A stretch of DNA of 36,288 nt from Chitinophagaceae bacterium (GCA_947372235.1 CANBSW010000028.1:1-36288), one strand, 5' to 3'; counted from the first letter of the stretch, positions 25,454-35,310 are shown. The notes: generated from the letters alone by a model not told the origin. Program-made: numbers and translations.

Positions 25454-28204
25454 ATGCATTTTGCCAGATTGTTGCGCGTATTTCTTTTTTGTCTAATGAT
25501 ACCTTTCGTATCAGTGTATGCACAAAACAATTTTGAGAAAACCGTTTTTCTGGTTATCCCCGCCAAGGCTTCTGTGCGGATAAGTTTTGGGGCAGAAAAA
25601 TTAGCCGGTACTTTACAAAGAAATGGATATAAAGTTATCAAGGTTAATCAACAGCCAATTGAACAAACCAAACTGGTTATTTATATCAGTCAACGTTCAG
25701 ATTCAATGTTTCTCCAAAAAAACGGAATTGCAAATCTGCCTGCTCAAAATCAATTAAAGAAAGAAGGCTTTAGTATTCAATCAATCAACAACAAAGTCAT
25801 CATTACAGGCACAGATGCTTCAGGTGCTTTGTATGGTTGTATGGAGTTGGCAGAACGGATCAATATCCATAAAAAAATATTCCTGCCAATCAATATTACC
25901 GATGCACCACAAATGGTGATGCGCGGTACCTGTATTGGTATGCAAAAAACGGCTTACCTGCCGGGAAGAGATGTGTATGAATATCCATATACCCCTGAAA
26001 CCTTTCCCTGGTTCTATGATAAAAAATTATGGATCCAGTATCTGGATTCAATGGTGGAGAATAGATTGAACTCCCTGTATCTGTGGAACGGCCATCCTTT
26101 TGCTTCACTGGTTCGTGTGAAAGAATATCCGTATGCAGTAGAAGTAGATAGCGCAACATTTAAAAAGAACGAAGAGATCTATGGGTTTCTCACCAAAGAA
26201 GCGGATAAGCGCGGCATCTGGGTGATACAGATGTTTTATAATATCATCGTATCAGAACCGTTTGCCAAATATCATAAAATAAAAACACAGGACAGAAACC
26301 GCCCCATCATTCCATTGATCGCCGACTATACAAGAAAATCGATTGCTGCATTCGTTGAAAAATATCCCAACGTAGGTTTAATGGTTGCCTTGGGTGAAGC
26401 CATGGAAGGGATAGGCAATGATGATATTGAATGGTTTACGAAAACAATCATTCCCGGTGTAAAAGATGGCTTGAATGCATTGGGTAAAACTGAAGAACCT
26501 CCCATTGTATTGCGTGCGCATGATACGGATGCACCGGCTGTGATCAAAGCATCCAAATCTTTATATGGAAATTTATATACTGAAGCAAAATTCAACGGCG
26601 AAGCGTTAACCACTTATGAACCCCGCGGTAAATGGGCCGATCTGCATCGAACACTTAGTCGCCTGGGGTCTGTTCAAATTGAAAACGTACACATTCTTGC
26701 TAACCTGGAACCCTTTCGCTATGCTGCTTCAGATTTTATCCAGAGATCGGTTGGTGCGATGCACAGTATTTATGAAGCGAATGGATTACATCTTTATCCA
26801 CAGGCATCTTACTGGGACTGGCCTTATACTGCCGATAAAACATCGCCCCGTTTATTACAAATAGAACGCGACTGGCTTTGGTATAAACAATGGAGCCGTT
26901 ATGCATGGAATGCCAATAGAAAGGAGAAAGATGAATTTGTGTATTGGTCAAATTTACAGGCAGGAAAATTTGGGATGGATGTTGCGCAGGGTAAGCAAAT
27001 ACAAACAGCTTATAACGAAACCGGAGAAATTGCACCTAAATTATTGAGGCGATTTGGGATAACGGATGGGAACCGGCAAACACTGACCTTGGGTATGTTA
27101 ATGACACAACTGATCAATCCATACCGGTTTGGATTATTTGACCTGATGTACGATTCTGAAAGTCCGGAAGGAGAGAAGTTAATTGAATATGCAGAGAAAG
27201 AATGGAATCATCAGCCACATATTGGTGAAACTCCCATTCAAATCATCAAAGAAGTGCAGGAGCATGGCCGTAAAGCGGTTGCTGATATTGAACAGGCTGC
27301 CTCATTTGTTAAAAAAGAAAAAACAGAATTTGAACGCATTAAAAACGATATGTACTGTTATCAGGCATTGGCCAATCATTATGCACAAAAAGCAGAAGCT
27401 GCTTTATTGATATTGCGTTATAAATATTCGAATAATGTGAGTGATCTCGAAAAAGCATTGCCTTATCTGCAGAAAAGTATTGAGAGTTATAAAAAATTAG
27501 TATCACTTACACGCAATACTTACCTGTATGCGAATAGCATGCAAACACAACAACGTAAGATCCCCATCCGTGGTGTTAACGGAACTTTTAAAACATGGGA
27601 AGAAGTATTGGTTCCTTTTGAGAATGAGTTGAGCCATTTTAAACATAAGATTGATTCTCTAAAAACGCATGTAGTTTCAACAGAGGTACTTAATCCATTA
27701 ATCAATGCCAATATTCAGTTATTGGATGCCGGAAATAGTTTTACGCTTGACAGCTCTTCACATCCATTTGCCGATACAAGTTTGATGATCACAGGTCTTG
27801 CCAATGAATTGAAAGGATTGAAAAGTGTACAGCTATCGTTTAAGCAACAGGTAAAACAAGGAACAACGATATCATTCACAAATTCAAAACCGGTAAAAGT
27901 ATTGGTTGGATTTTTTAATAAAAAAGAAGCCGGCCTGCTAAAAGCACCTGAGTTGGAAACAGATGCAGGTGCCAATAATTTTGGTCAGGCAGAAACTGCA
28001 ATTGCCAATGGACTTGTGGTGAAAGGGGTATCATCCATTAATATTCATACCTATTCATTTAAGCCCGGAAAAAACACTTTAACACTGGCGAAGGGAGCTT
28101 GTTTAATACTTGGTTTTATTGATGAAGATCAGCATCTGCGTTTGTATGATGCTGGGTTATATGAAACCGGAAGTAAGAAAGAAATTGATTGGTTGTTTGA
28201 ATAA
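25454..28204 (+). CDS. large secreted TIM-barrel glycoside hydrolase, alpha-glucuronidase-like architecture, family unassigned
   Basis: I start at ATG 25454 (the frame also reaches a GTG at 25448). The 916-residue protein has a signal peptide (to about VYAQ, residue 24). Residues about 30-150 look like the small alpha/beta domain that precedes the barrel in GH20, GH67, GH84 and GH115 enzymes (a GTDASGALYG turn). A TIM-barrel-like core follows, with LNSLYLWNG, GIWVIQMFYN, GLMVALGEAMEG (E315, E318) and GNLYTEAKFNGEALTTYEPRG (E377 and others) as acidic strand ends. A helical segment (about 590-760) and a C-terminal beta domain complete it. This order recalls GH115/GH67 alpha-glucuronidases, which suits two CE15 neighbours, but I see no diagnostic GH67 or GH115 motif. 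GH95 follows after element E. Confidence 0.55.
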   Translation: MHFARLLRVFLFCLMIPFVSVYAQNNFEKTVFLVIPAKASVRISFGAEKLAGTLQRNGYKVIKVNQQPIEQTKLVIYISQRSDSMFLQKNGIANLPAQNQLKKEGFSIQSINNKVIITGTDASGALYGCMELAERINIHKKIFLPINITDAPQMVMRGTCIGMQKTAYLPGRDVYEYPYTPETFPWFYDKKLWIQYLDSMVENRLNSLYLWNGHPFASLVRVKEYPYAVEVDSATFKKNEEIYGFLTKEADKRGIWVIQMFYNIIVSEPFAKYHKIKTQDRNRPIIPLIADYTRKSIAAFVEKYPNVGLMVALGEAMEGIGNDDIEWFTKTIIPGVKDGLNALGKTEEPPIVLRAHDTDAPAVIKASKSLYGNLYTEAKFNGEALTTYEPRGKWADLHRTLSRLGSVQIENVHILANLEPFRYAASDFIQRSVGAMHSIYEANGLHLYPQASYWDWPYTADKTSPRLLQIERDWLWYKQWSRYAWNANRKEKDEFVYWSNLQAGKFGMDVAQGKQIQTAYNETGEIAPKLLRRFGITDGNRQTLTLGMLMTQLINPYRFGLFDLMYDSESPEGEKLIEYAEKEWNHQPHIGETPIQIIKEVQEHGRKAVADIEQAASFVKKEKTEFERIKNDMYCYQALANHYAQKAEAALLILRYKYSNNVSDLEKALPYLQKSIESYKKLVSLTRNTYLYANSMQTQQRKIPIRGVNGTFKTWEEVLVPFENELSHFKHKIDSLKTHVVSTEVLNPLINANIQLLDAGNSFTLDSSSHPFADTSLMITGLANELKGLKSVQLSFKQQVKQGTTISFTNSKPVKVLVGFFNKKEAGLLKAPELETDAGANNFGQAETAIANGLVVKGVSSINIHTYSFKPGKNTLTLAKGACLILGFIDEDQHLRLYDAGLYETGSKKEIDWLFE

Positions 28205-28209
28205 ATTCT

Positions 28210-28282
28210 ATTTTGAATGTTGAATGCTAAATTTTAAATATTGGCATTCCTTATTTAACATTTAGCATTCAACATTTAAAAT
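28210..28282. repeat. near-perfect inverted repeat, GAATGTTGAATGC type (element E)
   Basis: The 30-base arms at 28210-28239 and 28253-28282 match as reverse complements at 28 of 30 positions around a 13-base spacer. The core reads AATGTTGAATGCTAAAT. It fills most of the 90-base gap between the unassigned hydrolase and GH95. No T run follows it. Confidence 0.85.
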
Positions 28283-28294
28283 AATTGCTGCCGT

Positions 28295-31111
28295 ATGAAA
28301 AAAATATTATTATATCTATTCCTTCCTGTTTACTGTGTCGCACAGAATTCTCCATTCTCACTTTGGTACAAACAACCTGCAGTTAAATGGACAGATGCTT
28401 TGCCGATAGGTAATGGCAGCATGGGAGCCATGATTTATGGAGGTATTCAGGAAGAACATATCCAATTCAATGAATCTACTTTGTGGACGGGCCGCCCGCG
28501 CGACTATCAGCGCAATGGTGCGGTTGCTTATCTTGATTCCATTCGTCAATATCTCTTTCAAAACAAACAGAAAGAAGCGGAGGAATTAGCAGAAAAACAT
28601 TTTATGGGATTGAAAGATGTGGATGATGCGGTTTATCTCAATCAAAAAAAAGAATGGCAACAAAAAGTGATCACCGATAAACAATTTGCGGCACCGGATT
28701 ATACTGATGAAAATTGGTCTGCAATGCAATTGCCCACACTAAACGGATGGGAAGAAACGGGCAAAGAAGGACTGGATGGTTCTGTATGGTTTCGTACAAG
28801 CTTTCAACTGCCAAAAGAATTTGTCGGGAAAAATATGCAGATAGATCTTGGCAGAATTCGTGATCTGGATATTACTTATATTAACGGTCACCAGATTGGT
28901 TCTACAGAAGGCAATACCTTAAAAAGAAGCTACACCATTGATGCTTCATTTTTAAAAGAAGGGAAAAATGTAATTGCGGTACAGGTGCTTAATTTTTATG
29001 ATAAAGGCGGATTTATCGGGATCAAAGAAAATAGAAAAATATTTGTAGTGTATCCGAAAGGAGAAACAACTGATAAGGGAATATTGCTATCAACCAATTG
29101 GAAATATTTTATTCAGGATCAAAACCCGCCGCATTTTCCGCAATACCAGGCAAGTTATCAGCCTTTTGGAGATGTGTTCTTTAAGTTCGATAATGTACTG
29201 GGGATCTCAGATTATAAACGTGAACTAGATATCAGCAGATCGATCTCAAGAGTAATGTATACATCAGGGGATACACATTTTACAAGAGAATATTTTGCAT
29301 CCAATCCCGCAAAAGCGGTTGTCATGCATTTCACGACTGATAAACCCGGCTCCATTAATTTATCGGCATCTTTTGGAACTGTGCACAATACATATTCTAT
29401 CCGTAAAATTGATGAACAAACGATCGCATTGGAAGTGCAGGTAAAAGATGGTGCTTTAAAAGGTGTTGCGTATTTGCATTTGGAATTAGTAGGCGGCAAA
29501 GCCTCTGTTATAAATAATCAATTGGTGTTGAAAAAAGTTAATGAAGCCAGCTTCTATCTGGTTGCAGCCACCAATTTTAAAAATTACAAAGATGTTTCTG
29601 CTGATGCAGTTGCTAAATGTGTCGCCATTCTTCAATCACTAAAAGGGAAAACCTATGGTGATATTAAAACGACTCATATTAATGACTATCAAAAATTATT
29701 CAATACTTTTTCTTTTACATTAGGTGATCAGCAAGCACCGGTAATACCAACGGATGAACGTATCAAACAGTTTACTATTGAGAAAGATCCTTCCTTGCTT
29801 ACTTTATATGTTCAGTATGCACGTTATCTTTTATTGTCCTGTTCGCGTTCTAATTCAACACAACCTGCCAATCTGCAGGGCATCTGGAATAACCTGTTAA
29901 CGCCGCCATGGGGCAGTAAGTACACCACCAATATCAATCTCGAAATGAATTACTGGCCGGCAGAGATATTGAATTTGTCTGCATCCACAACACCATTATT
30001 CAATGCTATTCAGGAAGCAAGTGTATCTGGCATAAAAACAGCAAAGGAACATTATAATGCTAAAGGCTGGGTATTGCATCATAATATGGATCTGTGGAGA
30101 GCCACTGCGCCAATCAATGCATCGAATCATGGGATCTGGGTTAGCGGTGCAGCATGGCTTTGCCAGCATATATGGGAGCATTATTTGTTTACGCAGGATA
30201 AAAATTTTCTGCGGATAAATTATCCTGTCATGAAATCGGCGTCAATGTTCTTTACGGATTTTCTGATTAAAGATCCCAACACAGGATGGCTGATCAGTAC
30301 CCCATCCAATTCTCCCGAAAATGGAGGATTAGTGGCAGGGCCAACCATGGATCATCAGATCATCCGGGAATTATTTAAGAATACCATTGCGGCAGCGCAG
30401 GTATTAAACACCGATCAATCCGAAATAAAAATATGGCAGGATACATACAGCAGAATTGCCCCTAATCAAATTGGTAAGTATGGTCAGTTGCAGGAATGGC
30501 TGAAAGATGTGGACGATACTACCAACAAACACCGCCATGTATCTCATTTATGGGGCGTATATCCCGGTACGGATATTATTTGGAAAAATGAAAAGATGAT
30601 GACAGCTGCCCGACAGTCATTATTATACCGGGGCGACGACGGTACAGGATGGAGTTTGGCGTGGAAAGTGAATCTTTGGGCAAGATTCAAAGACGGGGAT
30701 CATTCGCTGGCAATGGCTAAAAAATTATTGAGTTCAGCAGATGATGAAACTGGTGTGAGTGAGAAGGGCGGCGTATATAAAAATATGTTTGATGCACATC
30801 CGCCATTTCAGATAGATGGAAATTTTGGAGGTGCCGCGGGCGTTGCTGAGATGCTCATACAAAGCCATGAAGGATATATCGATATATTACCTGCATTGCC
30901 GAAAGCGCTGAAAAATGGTGAGATAAAAGGGTTGTGTGCCAGAGGAGGTTTTGAGATTAGTATGATTTGGGCTAACCATGTTTTAGAAACAATAAACATC
31001 AGTTCTGTTTCAGGAAACATTTGTAAGGTTCAATATGGAAGTAAACAAAAAGAGTTTACAACACAAAAAGGTAAAACATACAGGCTCAATAAAAATTTAG
31101 ACTTGTTGTAA
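28295..31111 (+). CDS. GH95 alpha-L-fucosidase with inserted jelly-roll domain
   Basis: The 938-residue secreted enzyme (signal about 1-16) has the GH95 start WTDALPIGNGSMGAMIYGG and an (alpha/alpha)6 barrel. N546 and N548 in TTNINLEMNYW, E675 in SNSPENGG and D841 in QIDGNFGGAAG match the catalytic Asn, Glu and Asp residues of inverting GH95 alpha-1,2-L-fucosidases. The Asn pair is intact, so fucose rather than L-galactose is the likelier sugar. The region from about 108 to 285 interrupts the N-terminal domain between FMG and YQPFGD, where ordinary members run on directly. It contains a GH2-N-like jelly-roll (about 136-274) similar to the acetylesterase insert. GH78 follows 156 bases downstream of the stop. 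Confidence 0.92.
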   Translation: MKKILLYLFLPVYCVAQNSPFSLWYKQPAVKWTDALPIGNGSMGAMIYGGIQEEHIQFNESTLWTGRPRDYQRNGAVAYLDSIRQYLFQNKQKEAEELAEKHFMGLKDVDDAVYLNQKKEWQQKVITDKQFAAPDYTDENWSAMQLPTLNGWEETGKEGLDGSVWFRTSFQLPKEFVGKNMQIDLGRIRDLDITYINGHQIGSTEGNTLKRSYTIDASFLKEGKNVIAVQVLNFYDKGGFIGIKENRKIFVVYPKGETTDKGILLSTNWKYFIQDQNPPHFPQYQASYQPFGDVFFKFDNVLGISDYKRELDISRSISRVMYTSGDTHFTREYFASNPAKAVVMHFTTDKPGSINLSASFGTVHNTYSIRKIDEQTIALEVQVKDGALKGVAYLHLELVGGKASVINNQLVLKKVNEASFYLVAATNFKNYKDVSADAVAKCVAILQSLKGKTYGDIKTTHINDYQKLFNTFSFTLGDQQAPVIPTDERIKQFTIEKDPSLLTLYVQYARYLLLSCSRSNSTQPANLQGIWNNLLTPPWGSKYTTNINLEMNYWPAEILNLSASTTPLFNAIQEASVSGIKTAKEHYNAKGWVLHHNMDLWRATAPINASNHGIWVSGAAWLCQHIWEHYLFTQDKNFLRINYPVMKSASMFFTDFLIKDPNTGWLISTPSNSPENGGLVAGPTMDHQIIRELFKNTIAAAQVLNTDQSEIKIWQDTYSRIAPNQIGKYGQLQEWLKDVDDTTNKHRHVSHLWGVYPGTDIIWKNEKMMTAARQSLLYRGDDGTGWSLAWKVNLWARFKDGDHSLAMAKKLLSSADDETGVSEKGGVYKNMFDAHPPFQIDGNFGGAAGVAEMLIQSHEGYIDILPALPKALKNGEIKGLCARGGFEISMIWANHVLETINISSVSGNICKVQYGSKQKEFTTQKGKTYRLNKNLDLL

Positions 31112-31267
31112 TGAATAATATCTTGCCGGGATATTTTTTAAGTGATAACACTTTTCAAACTGATTGCTTTCGCCTTTGCAGGTTCGGAATTGTGATTGCT
31201 TTGCATCAACATGGTTTTCATTCTCACACTATTTCTTATAAACATTACCGCCATTCAATATAAGAAA
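31112..31267. other. GH95-GH78 junction
   Basis: This 156-base gap has no long inverted repeat, unlike neighbouring junctions. It contains only a small stem AAGTG/CACTT (31140-31153) followed by TT, too weak to call a terminator. The GH78 frame extends into it (TTG at 31196) but without signal-like residues. Confidence 0.5.
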
Positions 31268-34006
31268 ATGAAAAAATGTATTTTTTTAATTGCATTTGTC
31301 TTGATCGCTTTTCAGGGAATTACACAAACATTGGCAGTTACCAATCTGCATTGCGGGCATAGAACCAATCCTTTAGGTGTTGATGATTTGAAACCTTTTC
31401 TTGATTGGCAGCTTATCTCCTCCAATAAAAATGTGTTGCAAACGGCTTACAGAATTCTTGTGGCAGATGACAGCATGCTCTTGCAAAATAACACAGCCAA
31501 TATCTGGGACTCTAAAAAAATAACCTCAGCAAAATCAATACAGGTAAGGTATTCGGGTATTGAACTAAAATCAGCCAAAACCTATTACTGGAAAGTGATC
31601 GTTTGGGATAATCAAGGAATTACAGCAAGCAGTAAAACGGGGTATTGGCAAATGGGTTTAACTGAACCTTCTGCATGGGCCAATGCCCGGTGGATCGCGT
31701 ATGATCTATTACCAGACTCCAATAAAATTATTCCTGCAGCTCATGGTAATGGTAAGAAAGCATGGGGTAAACGAAAAGATATCCTGCCCATATTCAGAAA
31801 ACCTTTTGTGGTTACTAAAAGTGTAAGGAATGCAACGCTGTTCATTTCCGGACTTGGTCATTTTGAAGCATTCATCAATGGTAAAAAAGTAGGCGATCAT
31901 TTTCTCGATCCGGGGTGGACGAAATACGATAAACAGGCCATGTATGTTACATTCAACGTAACGGATATGTTACATCAAAACAACAATGCTATTGGTGTGA
32001 TGTTGGGAAACGGATTTTTTTATGTGCCCGGCGAAAGATATCGCAAACTAACCGGTGCGTATGGTTATCCAAAAATGATCTGCCGTTTGTTGGTCACTTA
32101 TACAGATGGAACTTCTCAGAATATTGTTAGTGATGAATCCTGGAAAACCGCTCCTTCACCCATCACCTTCAGCAGTATTTATGCCGGTGAAGATTATGAT
32201 GCCAATCTTGAACAGAAAAACTGGAATGATATAAACTTCACAGATGCATCCTGGAAGAATGCATTGATTACTGATGGCCCTCAATTGGTTTCGCAAAAAC
32301 AGGAGCCATTAAAGATCATGCAAAGTTTTTCTCCCATTACAACAACAAAAATTACGGATAGTATTTACGTGTATGATGTTGCTCAAAATATGTCTGGCAT
32401 TCCGCAGATCTCACTGCAAGGCAAAAAAGGAGATACGGTTAAGATCACTACAGCAGAATTATTAAATGCCGATGGAACCGCCAATCAAAAAGCAACGGGA
32501 GGCCCAAGTTATTATCTCTATGTTTTAAAAGGAGAGGGTATTGAAACATGGCAACCACGGTTTACCTATTATGGGTTCAGGTATATTCAGGTGTATGGTG
32601 CGGTTCCGGCAAGTGAAAAAAATACATTGCATTTACCTGTTGTTGTTTCTGTAAAAGGATTGCATACGAGGAACGCTGCAGTACGTGTGGGTTCCTTTAG
32701 TTCTTCCAATGACCTGTTTAATAAAACATCAGAATTGATTGATTGGTCGGTTAAAAGCAATATGGCCAGTGTGTTTACCGATTGCCCGCATCGCGAAAAG
32801 TTAGGATGGCTGGAAGAAACCCATTTGGTGGGCAGTTCCGTAAAGTTTGATTATGATATTGCCACACTTTGCAGAAAGGCCATCACCGATATGCAGGTAT
32901 CACAAGCTGCCAATGGATTGGTGCCTGAAATAGCCCCGGAATTTGTTCAGTTTGATGAGCCATTCCGCGATTCGCCGGAATGGGGTAGTGCATCTATTAT
33001 TCTTCCCTGGTATGTGTATCAATGGTATGGTGATGTTGATGTGTTGGAGAATAGTTATGGTATGATGCAACATTATATCAGTTACCTGCAAACTAAAGAC
33101 AGTAGCCGTATCCTGAAGCAAGGGCTGGGCGATTGGTATGATCTGGGGCCTGAACATCCCGGCGTATCTCAGCTTACGCCTAAAGGACTTACAGCAACAG
33201 CAACTTATTATTATGATCTTACTTTATTAACTCAGATTGCAAAACTGTTGAACAAAGCAGAAGATGCAAAAAAATACAGCGAGTTAGCCAAAGAAGTAAA
33301 ACAGGCATTTAATAAAGCATTCTTTCATGCAGATACAAAACAATATGGTTCAGGCAGTCAAACTTCGAATGCCATGGCAGTGTATATGAAGCTGGTGGAT
33401 GAAAAAAATAAAACTGCAGTGGTTGATAATATTGTAAAAGATATCCGGGGAAGAAATAATGCACTCACCGCAGGTGATATTGGTTACCGTTACCTGTTAA
33501 AAGTTCTCGATGAAGCCGGCAGAAGTGATGTGATCTTCGACATGAATAACCGCAGCGATGTTCCGGGTTACGGGTATCAACTGGCAAAAGGAGCAACCGC
33601 ACTTACTGAGTCGTGGCAGGCATTGCCGGGTGTTTCCAATAATCATTTTATGTTGGGGCATATATTGGAATGGTTTTATGAAGGACTTGCGGGTATCAGT
33701 CAGTCAGTTGAAAGTGCGGGCTTTAAGAACATTGTGATCCGTCCGCAGATAGTGGGTGATGTTACGCATGCCAAAGCAGATTTTCAGTCGCCTTATGGAT
33801 TGATTGTAAGTGATTGGACTAAGAAGAATGACCAGTTTGAATTGAATATTACTGTTCCTGCCAATACAAACGCAACAGTATATTTACCTGCCACAGAAAA
33901 GTCATTGATCACAATCGATGGTAAAAAAAAGGAAGCAATAAAATTTGAAAACGGGAAAGCGGTTATTAATACCGGGTCAGGTAATTATCATTTTGTAGTT
34001 AAGTAA
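31268..34006 (+). CDS. GH78 alpha-L-rhamnosidase
   Basis: ATG 31268 opens a signal peptide (MKKCIFLIAFVLIAFQGITQ). The 912-residue protein has the full GH78 layout. An N-terminal fibronectin-like domain is followed by a sugar-binding jelly-roll (ISGLGHFEAFINGKKVGDH), a second beta domain, then the (alpha/alpha)6 barrel. The catalytic set matches the family: D505, E510 and E517 in FTDCPHREKLGWLEE, and general base E781 in TALTESWQ. The sequence GVSNNHFMLGHILEWFY is the conserved C-terminal barrel block. It would release terminal alpha-L-rhamnose by inversion. Rhamnose in this context points to pectic RG-I or Rha-GlcA caps of arabinogalactan. It precedes the beta-propeller enzyme across element F. 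Confidence 0.95.
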   Translation: MKKCIFLIAFVLIAFQGITQTLAVTNLHCGHRTNPLGVDDLKPFLDWQLISSNKNVLQTAYRILVADDSMLLQNNTANIWDSKKITSAKSIQVRYSGIELKSAKTYYWKVIVWDNQGITASSKTGYWQMGLTEPSAWANARWIAYDLLPDSNKIIPAAHGNGKKAWGKRKDILPIFRKPFVVTKSVRNATLFISGLGHFEAFINGKKVGDHFLDPGWTKYDKQAMYVTFNVTDMLHQNNNAIGVMLGNGFFYVPGERYRKLTGAYGYPKMICRLLVTYTDGTSQNIVSDESWKTAPSPITFSSIYAGEDYDANLEQKNWNDINFTDASWKNALITDGPQLVSQKQEPLKIMQSFSPITTTKITDSIYVYDVAQNMSGIPQISLQGKKGDTVKITTAELLNADGTANQKATGGPSYYLYVLKGEGIETWQPRFTYYGFRYIQVYGAVPASEKNTLHLPVVVSVKGLHTRNAAVRVGSFSSSNDLFNKTSELIDWSVKSNMASVFTDCPHREKLGWLEETHLVGSSVKFDYDIATLCRKAITDMQVSQAANGLVPEIAPEFVQFDEPFRDSPEWGSASIILPWYVYQWYGDVDVLENSYGMMQHYISYLQTKDSSRILKQGLGDWYDLGPEHPGVSQLTPKGLTATATYYYDLTLLTQIAKLLNKAEDAKKYSELAKEVKQAFNKAFFHADTKQYGSGSQTSNAMAVYMKLVDEKNKTAVVDNIVKDIRGRNNALTAGDIGYRYLLKVLDEAGRSDVIFDMNNRSDVPGYGYQLAKGATALTESWQALPGVSNNHFMLGHILEWFYEGLAGISQSVESAGFKNIVIRPQIVGDVTHAKADFQSPYGLIVSDWTKKNDQFELNITVPANTNATVYLPATEKSLITIDGKKKEAIKFENGKAVINTGSGNYHFVVK

Positions 34007-34030
34007 AGGAATAGTATGAGATTTTTTTTT

Positions 34031-34119
34031 GAAACACATAGAAACATAGGTTAAAACCAAGGGCAGATAGAATTGAATACTATGTGAACTTTTGTCTAAC
34101 CTATGACCCTATGTGTTTC
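34031..34119. repeat. imperfect inverted repeat, AACACATAG type (element F)
   Basis: The left end GAAACACATAGAAACATAGG pairs with the right end CCTATGACCCTATGTGTTTC, with three central mismatches. The left end follows a run of nine T; the right end is followed by AAAAA. The repeat fills most of the gap between the GH78 stop and the propeller gene. Confidence 0.75.
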
Positions 34120-34181
34120 AAAAATATATATCATGGGCCCTTACACATTTATTTATAATACTAGCACAATACGTTGGAAAT

Positions 34182-35285
34182 ATGCCAAAAATAAAATTCC
34201 TTATTATAATTTTTCTTAGCTGTGTATTTCAAATATCCAATGCACAGGTTGTGCCGGATAGTGTAATGAACAGGATCTACAACCAGGTAAAAACACCTTA
34301 TAAATACGGAATGATCATCGTTCCTGAAAATGATACAAAGAAAATAGATTGCCCCTCTGTTTTTAGAATGGGTGATCACTGGTACATGACTTATATTTTA
34401 TTTGATGGAAGAGGATATGAAACATGGCTGGCAAAAAGTGATGACCTGTTGAACTGGAAAACAATGGGTAAAACATTGTCATTTAATAACGATACCACTA
34501 TTTGGGATGCCGGTCAGAAAGCGGGGTATATTGCTTTACATGATACAAAATGGGGAGGCGATTATTCAATTCAAAAATATAATGACCAATATTGGATGAG
34601 TTATATTGGTGGAAATACAAGAGGATATGAAGCAGGGCAATTATCAATTGGTATTGCTTCAACCACAAAAGACCCAGTCACTCCGCATGAATGGAAAACA
34701 CTGGATAAACCTGTTTTGAGCTCCATTGATAAAGATGTTCGCTGGTGGGAGGACAAAAAATTATTTAAGAGTACAATTATCCAGGACAAACAAAAACAGA
34801 CAGGTCATTCATTCGTAATGTATTATAATGCCAATGGAGATACTTCTCATGACCGTGATAAAAAAACACGGTGGTTTGAACGGATTGGTATGGCGGTGAG
34901 TGATGACATGCTTCACTGGCAAAGATTTCAAACAAATCCTGTGATGCATCATAAAATCGGGATCACGGGAGATGCTGTGATTCAGAAAATAAGCAATGTT
35001 TGGGTGATGTTTTATTTTGGTGCATTCTGGGAAGGAAGAAAAGATGCATTCAACCGTTTTGCCTGCTCTTATGATTTGATTAACTGGACAGACTGGAAAG
35101 GAGATGATCTCATTAGATCATCGGAACCCTATGATGAAAAATACGCGCACAAATCATTCGTGGTTAAATGGAAGGGAACGGTGTATCATTTTTATTGCGC
35201 CGTGAATAATAAAGACCAGCGTGGAATTGCGGTGGCAACATCTGTTGATAAAGGAAAAAGTGCATTGAGTTTTAATAACAAATAA
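34182..35285 (+). CDS. five-bladed beta-propeller glycosidase (GH43/GH117/GH130-like clan)
   Basis: I start at ATG 34182, which opens a signal peptide (MPKIKFLIIIFLSCVFQISN); the frame extends to a GTG at 34113. The 367-residue product shows repeated blade signatures SDDLLNW (86-92), SDDMLHW (240-246) and SYDLINW (296-302), each an Ser-x-Asp-Leu-x-x-Trp type turn. Candidate catalytic acids are D56 in KKIDCPSVF and D264 in ITGDAVI. Those are the places where propeller glycosidases carry their base and pKa modulator; the general acid is not obvious. Exact family is not clear from motifs alone. It could act on arabinose, xylose, galactose or mannose residues. It lies between inverted-repeat elements F and G. 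Confidence 0.65.
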   Translation: MPKIKFLIIIFLSCVFQISNAQVVPDSVMNRIYNQVKTPYKYGMIIVPENDTKKIDCPSVFRMGDHWYMTYILFDGRGYETWLAKSDDLLNWKTMGKTLSFNNDTTIWDAGQKAGYIALHDTKWGGDYSIQKYNDQYWMSYIGGNTRGYEAGQLSIGIASTTKDPVTPHEWKTLDKPVLSSIDKDVRWWEDKKLFKSTIIQDKQKQTGHSFVMYYNANGDTSHDRDKKTRWFERIGMAVSDDMLHWQRFQTNPVMHHKIGITGDAVIQKISNVWVMFYFGAFWEGRKDAFNRFACSYDLINWTDWKGDDLIRSSEPYDEKYAHKSFVVKWKGTVYHFYCAVNNKDQRGIAVATSVDKGKSALSFNNK

Positions 35286-35310
35286 TTTATGTGGGATTAA
35301 TAATAACTCG

